From positions 1 through 21,316 of the IMG/VR virus record IMGVR_UViG_3300001848_000082: a DNA stretch of 21,316 nucleotides; one strand, written 5' to 3'. This stretch comes from a virus. The translations under genes were made by a program, and so were the position numbers. Each line of letters begins with the position of its first letter. The first letter of the stretch is position 1. This document shows positions 6,267-14,296 of this stretch, one piece after another. The notes under the pieces were generated by a model that made no database searches, was not told the DNA's origin, and worked only from the letters and a program-made list of their open reading frames with translations.

Positions 6267-7635
6267 TATTGCTGCGGCTTACCGGAAGATAGCCGCAGAG
6301 CTTCTAAAAGACCCGGATAACGCCGAACAATTGGCGAGCCAATACACGATCCTGAGTAGCGGGCCTCGTAATCCGGCTCAGTTGGCAATCGCGCGGCGGT
6401 GTGCCGCGGTTGCTCCGAACGAGTTCATCGCGGTTTTCAATTACGCTTCGGCGCTCTCGCGTAACGGAGAGAATGCCATCGGTACTTTTCGGCGCGCTTT
6501 GGAGATTGCGCCACCAGATCAGCGCGGCACGACGCTGCATCATATCGGTCTAGCCTATCACGATCAGGGCGAATATGAGACCGCGCTGAGCTACTACGAA
6601 ATGGCCCGCAAGATCGCGGACAGTCGGTTACTGGGCCAGTCGATTGCGATTGCCAAGCTTGCCTGCGGTCGATTGCAGGAAGGTTTGTACGAGTTCGAGG
6701 TCAAGCATCACCTGAAGCCTAGAAAGGCCATCAGCGATAGCGGCATTCCGTGGTGGAATGGCGAAGACTTGACCGGCAAAACCGTCATCCTGACCCATGA
6801 ACAGGGGTTCGGAGACACGCTGCAATTCATTCGCTTTGCGCCCCGTCTCAAGGAATGGTGCAAGACGCTGATATTCTCGGGCAGCGAGCCTATCGCGCCG
6901 CTGATTGCCGAGCAGTTCGATTGTTTTGATGACGTGATTAACGAGGTCGGCCCGTTCAAGGCTGATTTTGTTACTTCGCCCATGGCGGCGGCTGCCTTGA
7001 TGGGCCTCGAATACGAGGATGTATCTGGTGAGCCTTACATGAAGGTCGAGCCCTTAAAGCTTCCGGCGCGCGGCAAACTGAAAGTCGGTTTGTCGTGGAA
7101 AGGATCGCCCGGCTACCAGAACGATGCGCTTCGGTCGGCAAGTCTGAAGGATTTCTGCCCGTTGTTCGATTTGCCGGGCGCTGCGTTCTATTCGTTACAA
7201 GTCCGACCGGGGCCGGCTGAGATTTCAGAACTGGGCCTCGACGGTTTTATTGCCGACATGGGCTCGCACTTTACGGACTGGCGCGATACGGCGGCTGCCA
7301 TTGCGGCCATGGATGTGATTGTCGCGACGGATTCAGCGAATGCTCACATGGCCGGCGCGCTTGGCGTTCCTGTCATGCTGCTACTTGGCAAGAACCCATG
7401 CTGGCGCTGGATGCGCGGCGACACAACGCCTTGGTACGACAAGACCAAAATATTCCGTCAGGAGAAGGTTGACGAATGGCCGATGCGGCAGGTTCGGAGC
7501 GAATTGCAAAGACTTGTATCAACTGTTCATTCGGCAACTTTGGCCTCTCCGAAAGCTTCGTCGCCTGCAAGCGGTATCCTGCCGAAATACAGAAGCGCAC
7601 TGATGACTGGTGCGGCGAATGGAAGCTGGCACTGA
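6259..7635 (+). CDS. TPR-containing glycosyltransferase (GT9/heptosyltransferase-like)
   Basis: Predicted 458 aa. N-terminal helical repeats (about 36-150) include a clear TPR, GLAYHDQGEYETALSYYE (97-114). The C-terminal half resembles glycosyltransferase-B enzymes of the heptosyltransferase/GT9 group fused to TPRs: HEQGFGDT at 180-187 at the start of the domain, VGLSWKGSPG at 276-285, ATDSANAHMAGALG at 356-369 (the nucleotide-sugar-side motif) and CWRWMRGDTTPWY at 381-393. It would transfer a sugar to a protein or glycan; donor and acceptor are unknown. It is translated from an ATG overlapping the portal stop by 8 nt and lies between portal and scaffold, where no enzyme is expected. No signal peptide or membrane segment is seen. 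The family-like part ends near residue 426; the remaining 30 or so residues are low-complexity because the DNA also encodes the next gene. Confidence 0.75.
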   Translation: MTDIAAAYRKIAAELLKDPDNAEQLASQYTILSSGPRNPAQLAIARRCAAVAPNEFIAVFNYASALSRNGENAIGTFRRALEIAPPDQRGTTLHHIGLAYHDQGEYETALSYYEMARKIADSRLLGQSIAIAKLACGRLQEGLYEFEVKHHLKPRKAISDSGIPWWNGEDLTGKTVILTHEQGFGDTLQFIRFAPRLKEWCKTLIFSGSEPIAPLIAEQFDCFDDVINEVGPFKADFVTSPMAAAALMGLEYEDVSGEPYMKVEPLKLPARGKLKVGLSWKGSPGYQNDALRSASLKDFCPLFDLPGAAFYSLQVRPGPAEISELGLDGFIADMGSHFTDWRDTAAAIAAMDVIVATDSANAHMAGALGVPVMLLLGKNPCWRWMRGDTTPWYDKTKIFRQEKVDEWPMRQVRSELQRLVSTVHSATLASPKASSPASGILPKYRSALMTGAANGSWH

Positions 7636-7661
7636 ATGGACGAAGCAAAACTCGGACGTGA
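7476..7661 (+). CDS. Small four-cysteine, probable zinc-binding phage protein
   Basis: Predicted 61 aa, nested over the 3' end of the glycosyltransferase gene in another frame. It has Cys14, Cys17, Cys31 and Cys46 in the order C-x2-C ... ACKRYPAEI ... DDWCGEW, a pattern I recognise from short phage proteins that end in a WCGEW-like motif. The spacing could hold one zinc ion; the function is unknown. The start is well supported: AGGAG at 7460-7464 and GAAGG at 7464-7468 lie 7-11 nt before the ATG. It overlaps the upstream gene by 160 nt and the downstream gene by 26 nt. Confidence 0.7.
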   Translation: MADAAGSERIAKTCINCSFGNFGLSESFVACKRYPAEIQKRTDDWCGEWKLALNGRSKTRT

Positions 7662-7923
7662 CGTATCCCGCGCTTCGCAAGCGCAAAGCCTCCTTGAAAA
7701 CGAATTGTTCAATGAGGCGATTACCACGCTTAAGCGCGAACTCATGGACGCTTGGGAGGCTACTCAGCCGCGCGACGTAGACGGCAGGGAGCGCTGCTGG
7801 GCAGCGGTACAACAGGTCGGCAGGCTGAAAAGTTATCTGCAATCCGTCTTGAATGACGGCAAGCTTGCCAATGCCGAACTTAAGGAACTGACCGAACGCC
7901 AGAAGCGCTTCGGGATCGTTTAA
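7636..7923 (+). CDS. Small helical phage protein encoded before the scaffold
   Basis: Predicted 95 aa, starting right after the glycosyltransferase stop. It is almost wholly helical and charged (SLLENELFNEAITTLKRELM, then RCWAAVQQVGRLKSYLQSVL). It resembles a family I recall in the portal-scaffold interval of rhizobial podophages and prophages, with no known function. A role in head assembly is inferred from its position only. Its ribosome site is weak (GGAAG about 12 nt upstream), so it may depend on translation of the overlapping cysteine protein. Confidence 0.75.
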   Translation: MDEAKLGRDVSRASQAQSLLENELFNEAITTLKRELMDAWEATQPRDVDGRERCWAAVQQVGRLKSYLQSVLNDGKLANAELKELTERQKRFGIV

Positions 7924-7941
7924 CCAGCACAAGGAAAACTT

Positions 7942-9054
7942 ATGACGACCGAAACCGGCGCCCCCGCGACGGAGCAATCCGCTGCGCCCGCCATTCAGGA
8001 TGACGGTGTTTCCGAACTTTCACTCGAAGATGCTCGCGCGCTACTTGATGCGCAGATGGCCGAACCGGAGGCCGAAGAAGAGCCGGTAAAGAAAAAGGCT
8101 GCAGAGCGCGCGGAAGAACCCGCGACCGCAGAACAGGAATCCTCGCAAGAGGACGGCGACCCGGAAACGGACCCCGCTGAAGAGACGCAGGAAAGCGATC
8201 AGGAAGAGAACCTTCCTCCCATCGAGCGTCCGAGGTCTTGGGCAAAGGAACTAGACGAGGAATGGGCTTCCTACCCTCGCGCTGCGCAAGAGAAAATTGC
8301 AAAGCGTGAGTCGGAACGAGATTCCGCGCTACGACGAAGCCAGAATGAAGCTGCTGAAGCCCGCAAGGCCATTGAAGCCGAGCGTCAGCAGATGGAACAG
8401 GCGCGTAAACAGTACGAGGCACGACTACCTTCGCTAGAGCAGGCGTTGCTGGACGTTCAGTTTAACCAATTTCCCGACATCAAGACGATGGCGGATGTTG
8501 AACGGATGGCCCAGGAAGACCCTTTCCGCAAAATTCAATGGGACACGCACCAGCAAAAGCTGCAGGCGCTCGCCTATGAAAAGCGGCAAGCCGACGAACG
8601 TCTGGCAAATGAAAAGGCAATTAAACGCAACGAGTACGAGACGGAACAGAACAAAAAACTGGTCGAATACCTTCCCGAAATGGCCGACGCAAAAAAGGCA
8701 AACGAATATCGGGATCGTGCCGTCAAGCTACTTACTGACGACTTGGAACTAAGCCGCGATCAGCTCTCACGCTGGATGCAGGACGATACTGGACATGAAA
8801 TTCTGTCCAACGCCTCCATTCAACGTCTCATTGTTGACGGCTTGAAACTCCGGGACATTCAGAACGCGCCAAAGGCCATCGCTGCCAAGCCGCTTCCGCC
8901 CGTTCAAAAGCCTGGTGTCCCGCGTGGAAACGCGAACGATACCAACATACAGAACCTCGAACGAAAACTCGCATCCTCCGGCTCCGAAGCGGATGGCTGG
9001 GCTTTGCTGCAAGCAAAAATGGCCCGCTCCGAACGAGGCCGCAGGGCATCATAA
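7942..9054 (+). CDS. Head scaffolding protein
   Basis: Predicted 370 aa. The N-terminal 100 or so residues are very acidic and low-complexity (runs of Glu/Asp with Pro and Ala). A long heptad-rich coiled coil covers about 110-170 (RRSQNEAAEARKAIEAERQQ), with further helices to about 300 and a basic C-terminus (KMARSERGRRAS). This composition, its length and its position directly before the major capsid gene are typical of P22-like scaffolding proteins. These act inside the procapsid and leave it before DNA packaging, and their basic C-terminal helix binds the coat. AAGGA (7931-7935) lies 6 nt before the ATG. Confidence 0.88.
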   Translation: MTTETGAPATEQSAAPAIQDDGVSELSLEDARALLDAQMAEPEAEEEPVKKKAAERAEEPATAEQESSQEDGDPETDPAEETQESDQEENLPPIERPRSWAKELDEEWASYPRAAQEKIAKRESERDSALRRSQNEAAEARKAIEAERQQMEQARKQYEARLPSLEQALLDVQFNQFPDIKTMADVERMAQEDPFRKIQWDTHQQKLQALAYEKRQADERLANEKAIKRNEYETEQNKKLVEYLPEMADAKKANEYRDRAVKLLTDDLELSRDQLSRWMQDDTGHEILSNASIQRLIVDGLKLRDIQNAPKAIAAKPLPPVQKPGVPRGNANDTNIQNLERKLASSGSEADGWALLQAKMARSERGRRAS

Positions 9055-9066
9055 GGAACTATTGAA

Positions 9067-10035
9067 ATGGCTTTCCAAGCAAATACCCTCGCCACCTATC
9101 AGGCGATTGGCAACCGAGAAGACCTCTCGGATATGATCTACCGCATTGCGCCGACCGTGACCCCGTTTGTTTCGGGTATTGCGCGTGAATCGGCAAATGC
9201 AACGAAGCACGAATGGCAGACCCAGGATCTCGCCGCTGCGGCCTCGAACGCCCAGCTCGAAGGTGACGATCCGTCCACCAACGCGACGACCGTTACCGTT
9301 CGCCTCTCGAACGTAACGCAGATCAGCTACAAGGTTGCCCGCGTGTCCGGCACTCAGCAGGCCGTTCGCCATGCTGGCCGCTCGAACGAGCTTGCCTATC
9401 AGGCCATGTTGAAGGGCCTTGAACTTAAGCGCGACATCGAGTTCAACTGCCTTGCCAACCAGACGCAGGTCGCTGGCGATACCACCACGGCCCGTCAGAC
9501 GGCTGCGGTTCTGTCGTGGATCAAGACCAACACGGACAAGGCATCTGACGGCACTACGCCATCCACTTCTGGTTCAAACAGCCGCGGCGATGGTACACAG
9601 CGCGCGTTCCTGGAATCGCAGCTCAAGAGCGTGTTGCAGCAGTGCTTCACACAGGGCGGCAATCCGGACACGATTATGGCTGGTCCGTTCAATAAGCAGG
9701 TCTTCTCGACCTTTACGGGCCGCTCTTCGCCTATCCAGGATGCCAAGAGCAAGAAGATCACGGCGTCGGTTGACGTGTACGAGTCGGATTTCGGCAGCCT
9801 GAAGGTTGTTCCGAACCGCTTTCTGCGCCTCGATGGTTCGAGCCGCATCGGTCGCGAAGTTCTCGTTCTTGAAATGGAGAAATGGGCGCTCGCGTTCCTC
9901 AATGGCCGCAACACGATACAGATCCCGCTTGCGAAGACCGGCGACAGTGATCGTCGTCAGGTTCTCTCCGAATGGACGCTCGTCTCGCGCAACGAGAAGG
10001 CGTCTGGCGGTATCTTCGATCTCACCACGGCTTAA
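9067..10035 (+). CDS. Major capsid protein (DUF5309/SU10-like, HK97 fold expected)
   Basis: Predicted 322 aa. The opening (MAFQANTLATYQAIGNREDL, IYRIAPTVTPFVSGI) and the middle (HEWQTQDLAAAASNAQLEGD) are characteristic of the DUF5309 coat family, to which SU10-type podovirus capsids belong. The C-terminal stretch (VVPNRFLRLD ... SEWTLVSRNEKASGGI) is also typical. This should be the most abundant virion protein. AAGGA (9053-9057) lies 9 nt upstream. A strong terminator follows, consistent with a separately controlled high-level head transcript. Confidence 0.93.
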   Translation: MAFQANTLATYQAIGNREDLSDMIYRIAPTVTPFVSGIARESANATKHEWQTQDLAAAASNAQLEGDDPSTNATTVTVRLSNVTQISYKVARVSGTQQAVRHAGRSNELAYQAMLKGLELKRDIEFNCLANQTQVAGDTTTARQTAAVLSWIKTNTDKASDGTTPSTSGSNSRGDGTQRAFLESQLKSVLQQCFTQGGNPDTIMAGPFNKQVFSTFTGRSSPIQDAKSKKITASVDVYESDFGSLKVVPNRFLRLDGSSRIGREVLVLEMEKWALAFLNGRNTIQIPLAKTGDSDRRQVLSEWTLVSRNEKASGGIFDLTTA

Positions 10036-10060
10036 TCGCTGTAATCCTTTCAACATCGCT

Positions 10061-10090
10061 GGGCGGCTTTCGAGCCGCCCTTTTCCTTTT
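10061..10090 (+). terminator. Rho-independent terminator after the capsid gene
   Basis: A perfect 8-bp GC-rich stem, GGGCGGCT (10061-10068) with AGCCGCCC (10073-10080), closes a TTCG tetraloop and is followed by TTTTCCTTTT (10081-10090). It begins 25 nt after the capsid stop. It is the only clear intrinsic terminator in the window and may reduce read-through into the downstream tail genes relative to capsid. Confidence 0.92.
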
Positions 10091-10108
10091 CAGAAAGGTT
10101 AGAGCGAA

Positions 10109-10477
10109 ATGGCCTATCCAAATAACCGCGTTTTCAGTGAAGAGCGCGTTAGCACTTCCACGACTTCCATCGGCGGCACTCCGGTTGCCTGTTATGTCGG
10201 CGTTCCGTTCCGTGGACGTATTACCAAATGGTCCCTTGTTGCTCAGGGCGCCATTACCACTGCGGACGCGGCAATTGCCGTTGCCGTCAATGGTACGGCC
10301 AACAGCGCCATGGCAGGCACTCTGCCGGTTGCGAGCGCAGCGGCGGGACAAATCCTGACTGTGGTTCCGACCTCGCCTGTCTATGTCAACGAAGACGACG
10401 TTGTGAAGTTCACGCCATCGGGTGCTTCTGGCGCGTCCATTGGCGGGCTGTTTACGATCTACGTTCAGGAGCAGTAA
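10109..10477 (+). CDS. Capsid-associated beta-rich protein (decoration or minor head protein candidate)
   Basis: Predicted 122 aa. It is small, neutral, rich in Ala/Gly/Thr/Val and almost certainly all beta (VACYVGVPFRGRITKWSLVA, then AAIAVAVNGTANSAMAG). The position directly after the major capsid gene and the size fit head-decoration or vertex proteins, but I recognise no specific family fold. An AAAGG-like site lies about 10 nt upstream. It is the first gene after the capsid terminator. Confidence 0.75.
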   Translation: MAYPNNRVFSEERVSTSTTSIGGTPVACYVGVPFRGRITKWSLVAQGAITTADAAIAVAVNGTANSAMAGTLPVASAAAGQILTVVPTSPVYVNEDDVVKFTPSGASGASIGGLFTIYVQEQ

Positions 10478-10479
10478 TC

Positions 10480-10968
10480 GTGCAGATCAACAATCCATCG
10501 GCTACGTTTACACGCCCGGCGGATACGACTGCCTATGCTTCCGGCGATCTTGTGGCTAATTCCACAACCGCCGGAAGCGTAACGCCGATGTCGTTTCAGC
10601 TCGGCAACTCCTTCGGTCCCGGCTGCTTCCGTCTGACCCGCGCCCGCATTTCCAAAAGCGGGACGTCAACAACTAACGCCAACTTCCGCCTGCATCTTTA
10701 TGCGTCGTCGCCCGTTCCGGCGAATGGCGACAATGGCGCGTGGTCTACTACTAAAGCAGCCGACTGGCTCGGCAATATTGATGTGACTTCGATGCTTGCG
10801 TTTACGGATGGATGCTGCGGCACTGGTTCGGCTGCTGCTGGCTCCGAATTGTATATTCGTCTGACTGCCGGGTCGATTGTATATGGTCTGCTTGAAGCCA
10901 AGGCGGCATATACGCCGGGCAACGCCGAAGTATTTACGGTCACGCTTGAGGAAGTGGACGCATTTTAA
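10480..10968 (+). CDS. Phage structural protein of unknown role, beta-rich
   Basis: Predicted 162 aa. I chose the GTG at 10480 because AGGAG (10467-10471) lies 8 nt before it and translation from there gives the family-like opening QINNPSATFTRPADTTAYAS. The frame is open further upstream, but that part is antisensical shadow of the previous gene. The body contains FRLTRARISKSG and FRLHLYASSPVPANGDNGAW, which I recognise from proteins encoded next to the capsid gene in rhizobial and caulobacterial phages. A minor capsid or surface protein is likely; no enzymatic motif is visible. The stop overlaps the next ATG (TAATG). Confidence 0.75.
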   Translation: MQINNPSATFTRPADTTAYASGDLVANSTTAGSVTPMSFQLGNSFGPGCFRLTRARISKSGTSTTNANFRLHLYASSPVPANGDNGAWSTTKAADWLGNIDVTSMLAFTDGCCGTGSAAAGSELYIRLTAGSIVYGLLEAKAAYTPGNAEVFTVTLEEVDAF

Positions 10969-11297
10969 TGTCCGATCTCGGCGTCAAGGTCCACCTGGAT
11001 AGCAATGGCAATGATCTTGCCGTCGAGCATTTTCAGGATGTCGAAGCCATTATTCATAACAACAAAGAGCTGCAGAAAGAACGGCAGACGAGTGATGGAT
11101 TTCGCCACAAGGCCAGCATCCCTGAAGTGATTTTGGTCAAATGGCTGGATGAGGAATACGCACGCGGAAATTCCACGATCAGTTGGGGCTCCAAAGAATT
11201 TGATGAGCTTATCAGGCGCAAGCTTAACGATTCCGAATGGGCCTATTTGAGGACCGATAACTCTGCCGTTCAGGGCTTTCTAGGGTTCGGCTCATAA
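10968..11297 (+). CDS. Conserved phage head-region protein of unknown function
   Basis: Predicted 109 aa, acidic. It contains VHLDSNGNDLAVEHFQDVEA, KASIPEVILVKWLDEE and RRKLNDSEWAYLRT, a set of short conserved-looking blocks seen in phage proteins encoded between capsid and adaptor genes. Its function is not known; a head-completion or assembly role is a context-based guess. It is coupled to both neighbours by one-base TAATG overlaps (10966-10970 and 11295-11299). Confidence 0.7.
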   Translation: MSDLGVKVHLDSNGNDLAVEHFQDVEAIIHNNKELQKERQTSDGFRHKASIPEVILVKWLDEEYARGNSTISWGSKEFDELIRRKLNDSEWAYLRTDNSAVQGFLGFGS

Positions 11298-11941
11298 TGG
11301 CTATCACGACCTATTCCGAACTCCAGACAGCAGTCGCCAACTGGATGGATAGGACAGACCTGACCGCACGCATTCCAGAGTTCATCGCGCTTGCCGAGGC
11401 AAAATACAATCGCGACCTGAGTTGCATTCAGATGGATAAGCGAGCAACCGCATCCATCAACATCAACTCTACAGAACCGCAATACCTCGCGTTGCCAGAC
11501 GACTTTAATTTCATGAAGCGTTTGCGTATTACGAGTGTAGCTGGAAGGCCACTGCTCGCTTATCGCACGCCAATCCAGCTTGCAGAATTTGTTGCAGCTC
11601 GCGGAGATGCTACCGGCCAGCCTCTTTACTTCACTGTATTCGGGCCAGAGATGGAATTGGCGCCGGTTCCAGACCAGTCATACACGCTTGAGATGACATA
11701 CAAGCGCGACATCCCCGCGCTTTCCAATACTCAGACGACCAATTGGCTGTTGACGCAGGCGCCCGACGCTTACCTATACGGCGCTCTGCTGGAAGCAGAG
11801 CCGTTCATGAAAAACGATTCACGCATTTCAGTTTGGACGGCTGCCAGACAGTTCGTGGTCGATCAGCTCAACGCGCAGAGCCAAGACAAGATGTTCGGAG
11901 CCAGCCCCATTCAAATGATGCCGTCAGGCTATACCCCCTAG
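11297..11941 (+). CDS. Head-tail adaptor protein (SU10 adaptor / T7 gp11-like)
   Basis: Predicted 214 aa. The N-terminal helix (TYSELQTAVANWMDRTDL), the beta-rich LPDDFNFMKRLRI block and the C-terminal helices (YLYGALLEAEPFMKNDSRIS) match the adaptor family of podoviruses whose subunits bind under the portal. They form a ring between portal and nozzle and help retain DNA. Length fits the family. It starts within the stop of the preceding gene (TAATG) and ends just before a beta-rich gene with its own TAGGAA site. Confidence 0.8.
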   Translation: MAITTYSELQTAVANWMDRTDLTARIPEFIALAEAKYNRDLSCIQMDKRATASININSTEPQYLALPDDFNFMKRLRITSVAGRPLLAYRTPIQLAEFVAARGDATGQPLYFTVFGPEMELAPVPDQSYTLEMTYKRDIPALSNTQTTNWLLTQAPDAYLYGALLEAEPFMKNDSRISVWTAARQFVVDQLNAQSQDKMFGASPIQMMPSGYTP

Positions 11942-11953
11942 GAATTTCAAAAC

Positions 11954-12373
11954 ATGGCTGCATTCAACAAGTTCAATTCGTACACAAAGGACTTGGCGAC
12001 CAAAGTCCACAATCTCAATTCTGACACGCTCAAGATCATCCTGACCAATACTGCTCCGTCCTCGTCGAACACTGTTCTTGCCGACATTACGCAGATCGCC
12101 AACGGTAACGGCTACACGACGAACGGCACGATTGCGACGTTCACCAGCGGCAACACGTCGTCAGGCACCTACAAACTCATTCTTGCCGACGTGACGTTCA
12201 CGGCCTCTGGCGGGTCCATTGGTCCATTTCAATACGCGGTTCTCTACAACTCGACGGCGGCGAGTGGAAATCTCATTGGATGGTGGGATTACGGATCTGG
12301 TCTGACGGTAACAACCGGGAACTCATTTACGGTCGATCTCGATCAAGTCAACGGCGTTCTGACGATTACCTAA
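11954..12373 (+). CDS. Small beta-sandwich virion protein (tail/fibre-associated candidate)
   Basis: Predicted 139 aa. The pattern MAAFNKFNSYTKDLATKVHN, LKIILTNTAP, ADVTFTASGGSIGPFQYAVL and IGWWDYGSGLTV is one I recognise from widely distributed small phage proteins placed near fibre genes. Its role is unknown; receptor contact or fibre attachment is inferred. TAGGAA (11939-11944) lies 9 nt before the ATG. The protein is Ser/Thr/Asn-rich with no cysteines and no signal peptide. Confidence 0.75.
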   Translation: MAAFNKFNSYTKDLATKVHNLNSDTLKIILTNTAPSSSNTVLADITQIANGNGYTTNGTIATFTSGNTSSGTYKLILADVTFTASGGSIGPFQYAVLYNSTAASGNLIGWWDYGSGLTVTTGNSFTVDLDQVNGVLTIT

Positions 12374-12374
12374 C

Positions 12375-13250
12375 ATGGCATCATTTCTCGACGTTTGCCG
12401 CTTTACTGCGGTTTCATCCGGCACGGGTGATTTCGTCGTATCCGCCGCCGTTACCGGCTATCAGACTCCGGCATCTGCCGGCGCAACCAATGGCGCAACC
12501 TATCGCTATCGGGCTGAAAGTGCCGACCTTTCACAATGGGAGGTTGGTTATGGCGCATATACGACTGGCAGCACGACGCTGGCTCGCACGACTATTCTAT
12601 TTAGCTCGACGGGGTCAAAGGTTTCTTTTTCTGCGGCACCCCAAGTCGCAATTGTCGCGCTTGCCGAAGACCTAAATACGTTTGTCGTCGGCGTTATCGG
12701 AACCGACGTTCAGGCTTATGATTCAGATCTCGCAGCGCTTGCTGTAAACAGCACCAACGGATTATGGGCTCGTACTGGGACGGGAACGGGTTCTGCGCGC
12801 ACTATTACTGGAACGTCGAACAAGATCAGCGTTACCAACGGCGATGGCGTTTCTGGCAACCCTACGCTCACTGTTGGTAGTGACGTTCTTGACAAGACTG
12901 CGACCGCAACTCTCGCCGTTGGCTATAGCGCCACTTCGTACAGCGGCGGTTCACAGACCGGCTCAAGTCCGACATATACGCCAGCCGCAGCCAATGGAAA
13001 CTTCCAGCATATTACACTTAATGGGTCGTCTTTGACCGGCACGTTCACCGTAGGTGTGCCATCAACGGTTTGCTCGATTTTGCTTGAAATTGTTAACAGC
13101 GGAAGCGGATCGGTCGCTGCATCCTTCTCAACTAGCGGATTTACAAAGGTGACTGGCGATACTTGGGCCAGCACAAACGGCAATAAGTACGCAGCTTATA
13201 TCACAAAAACGAACAGCTATAGCCACTTGCATCTGCAAGCGCTGCAATAA
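12375..13250 (+). CDS. Tail fibre-like protein
   Basis: Predicted 291 aa. The N-terminal part (about 1-110) holds FRYRAES/YGAYTTGSTTLARTTIL-type strands common to fibre attachment domains. It is followed by the fibre-like linker VQAYDSDLAALAVNS and a GTGTGSARTITGTSN / KISVTNGDGVSGNPTLTVG repeat region (about 133-168). The C-terminal 120 residues are a beta-rich, possibly receptor-binding domain. This composition marks a short fibre or fibre adaptor. There is no strong ribosome site before the ATG, which lies two bases after the upstream stop, so translation is probably coupled. Confidence 0.75.
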   Translation: MASFLDVCRFTAVSSGTGDFVVSAAVTGYQTPASAGATNGATYRYRAESADLSQWEVGYGAYTTGSTTLARTTILFSSTGSKVSFSAAPQVAIVALAEDLNTFVVGVIGTDVQAYDSDLAALAVNSTNGLWARTGTGTGSARTITGTSNKISVTNGDGVSGNPTLTVGSDVLDKTATATLAVGYSATSYSGGSQTGSSPTYTPAAANGNFQHITLNGSSLTGTFTVGVPSTVCSILLEIVNSGSGSVAASFSTSGFTKVTGDTWASTNGNKYAAYITKTNSYSHLHLQALQ

Positions 13251-13259
13251 GGACTCGCC

Positions 13260-13625
13260 ATGCAGGTTGACGGTTTCGCGCTCAAATTGCGCGCGGATAA
13301 TTCCGTTTTGCAGCAGTGGACCACTATTCCAGACCGCGTGGAATTTCCTTCGGGTGATGTTGTTTTTTCCGCATCCCCCGGTTGGCAATCAGAAACATTC
13401 GAAATCGTGCCTTATTCGTGGAGCGAGCCAGACCCGCCAGCGGCGCCGTCTCGCATAAACAAGTTCACCGTCCTTTCGCGCCTTGATGCTGATGGCCTTC
13501 TGCAAGCCATGGCAGGTGAACTTTGGGGTGCGGTGGAGCGACAGACTATCGCGATTGACGATCCAAGCCTGACATCCATGTTGGATAAAATTGGCGCCAA
13601 CGCTGCAAAGATTTTGGCGCAATGA
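13260..13625 (+). CDS. Hypothetical protein in the fibre block
   Basis: Predicted 121 aa. AAGGA (13249-13253) is 6 nt before the ATG. The N-terminal two-thirds look beta-stranded with several Trp residues (LQQWTTIPDRVEFPSG, PYSWSEPDPPAAPSR), and the C-terminus is helical (DADGLLQAMAGELWGAVERQ). Position between two fibre-like genes suggests fibre assembly, a chaperone or a minor fibre subunit, but I do not recognise the family. The stop overlaps the next ATG as ATGA (13622-13625). Confidence 0.65.
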   Translation: MQVDGFALKLRADNSVLQQWTTIPDRVEFPSGDVVFSASPGWQSETFEIVPYSWSEPDPPAAPSRINKFTVLSRLDADGLLQAMAGELWGAVERQTIAIDDPSLTSMLDKIGANAAKILAQ

Positions 13626-14296
13626 CTTTTCCAAAACTCATTTTCGTTCCGTCGAAGGCTGCTGGCCCTGTTACATTTGACGCAAAAAATACGTCCGGGA
13701 CGACGGCGGGTTCAGCGACAACGCTTGATAACGGAAACCTGACTATTGGTTCTGGAGCAAATCGGCTGCTCGTTGCCGTTTTGATAATGAGTAATACGGC
13801 GCCGTCCAGCGAAACGATGGTGTGGGATCCATCCGGAGCAAATCAGTCACTTACGCTGATACAAGGCTTTAATGGTGGTAGCGGGCGAATTGAATTTTGG
13901 TGTCTTCCGGCCCCAACCTCCGGGAATAAGATTCTCCGCTATACGCAAGGGGGAGCAGCAGGAAATCTGATTCTCTCATGCATAAGCTTTACTGGAGCAA
14001 ATCAAGTCGGCGGCTCCACTTCTTGTCCGAACGCAACAAGCAATACTGGCACGGGCGTCACATCTAGCGTTACCGTGACGTGTCCGGCCAATGGCGCTGT
14101 TGTTGAAGGCACCATAAACCCAAGCTCTGTCACCTCTGTCTCCGGTACCGGACAAGTCGAAATTTATAAAAATAGCGCGCTTTCGGTCGTTGCCGGTGGT
14201 TCAAGTTACAATGTAGGCAATGCAAATCCGACTCTAAGCTGGAACATAACAAGTAGTTCATGGATGTCGGCTGGCGTTTCCATTGCCCCCGGATAG
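13622..14296 (+). CDS. Beta-sandwich protein, probable fibre or receptor-binding component
   Basis: Predicted 224 aa, very rich in Ser/Thr/Gly/Asn and beta strands. The block NLTIGSGANRLLVAVLIMSN followed by VWDPSGANQSLTLIQGF and GRIEFWCLPAPTSGNKI has the look of the lectin-like (concanavalin-type) domains in phage surface proteins. A GAN[RQ] motif recurs three times, encoded by near-identical GGAGCAAATC segments near 13755, 13837 and 13997. Carbohydrate or host-surface binding is plausible but inferred. Three cysteines (around CISFTGANQVGGSTSC and VTVTC) are unusual in a cytoplasmically assembled virion protein. Confidence 0.65.
   Translation: MTFPKLIFVPSKAAGPVTFDAKNTSGTTAGSATTLDNGNLTIGSGANRLLVAVLIMSNTAPSSETMVWDPSGANQSLTLIQGFNGGSGRIEFWCLPAPTSGNKILRYTQGGAAGNLILSCISFTGANQVGGSTSCPNATSNTGTGVTSSVTVTCPANGAVVEGTINPSSVTSVSGTGQVEIYKNSALSVVAGGSSYNVGNANPTLSWNITSSSWMSAGVSIAPG

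Noticed and set aside
10228-10479. Upstream in-frame extension of the 10480 gene
   Set aside because: It lies in the wrong frame of the preceding gene, is Cys/Arg-rich and unlike the family, and the GTG at 10480 has an AGGAG at ideal distance.
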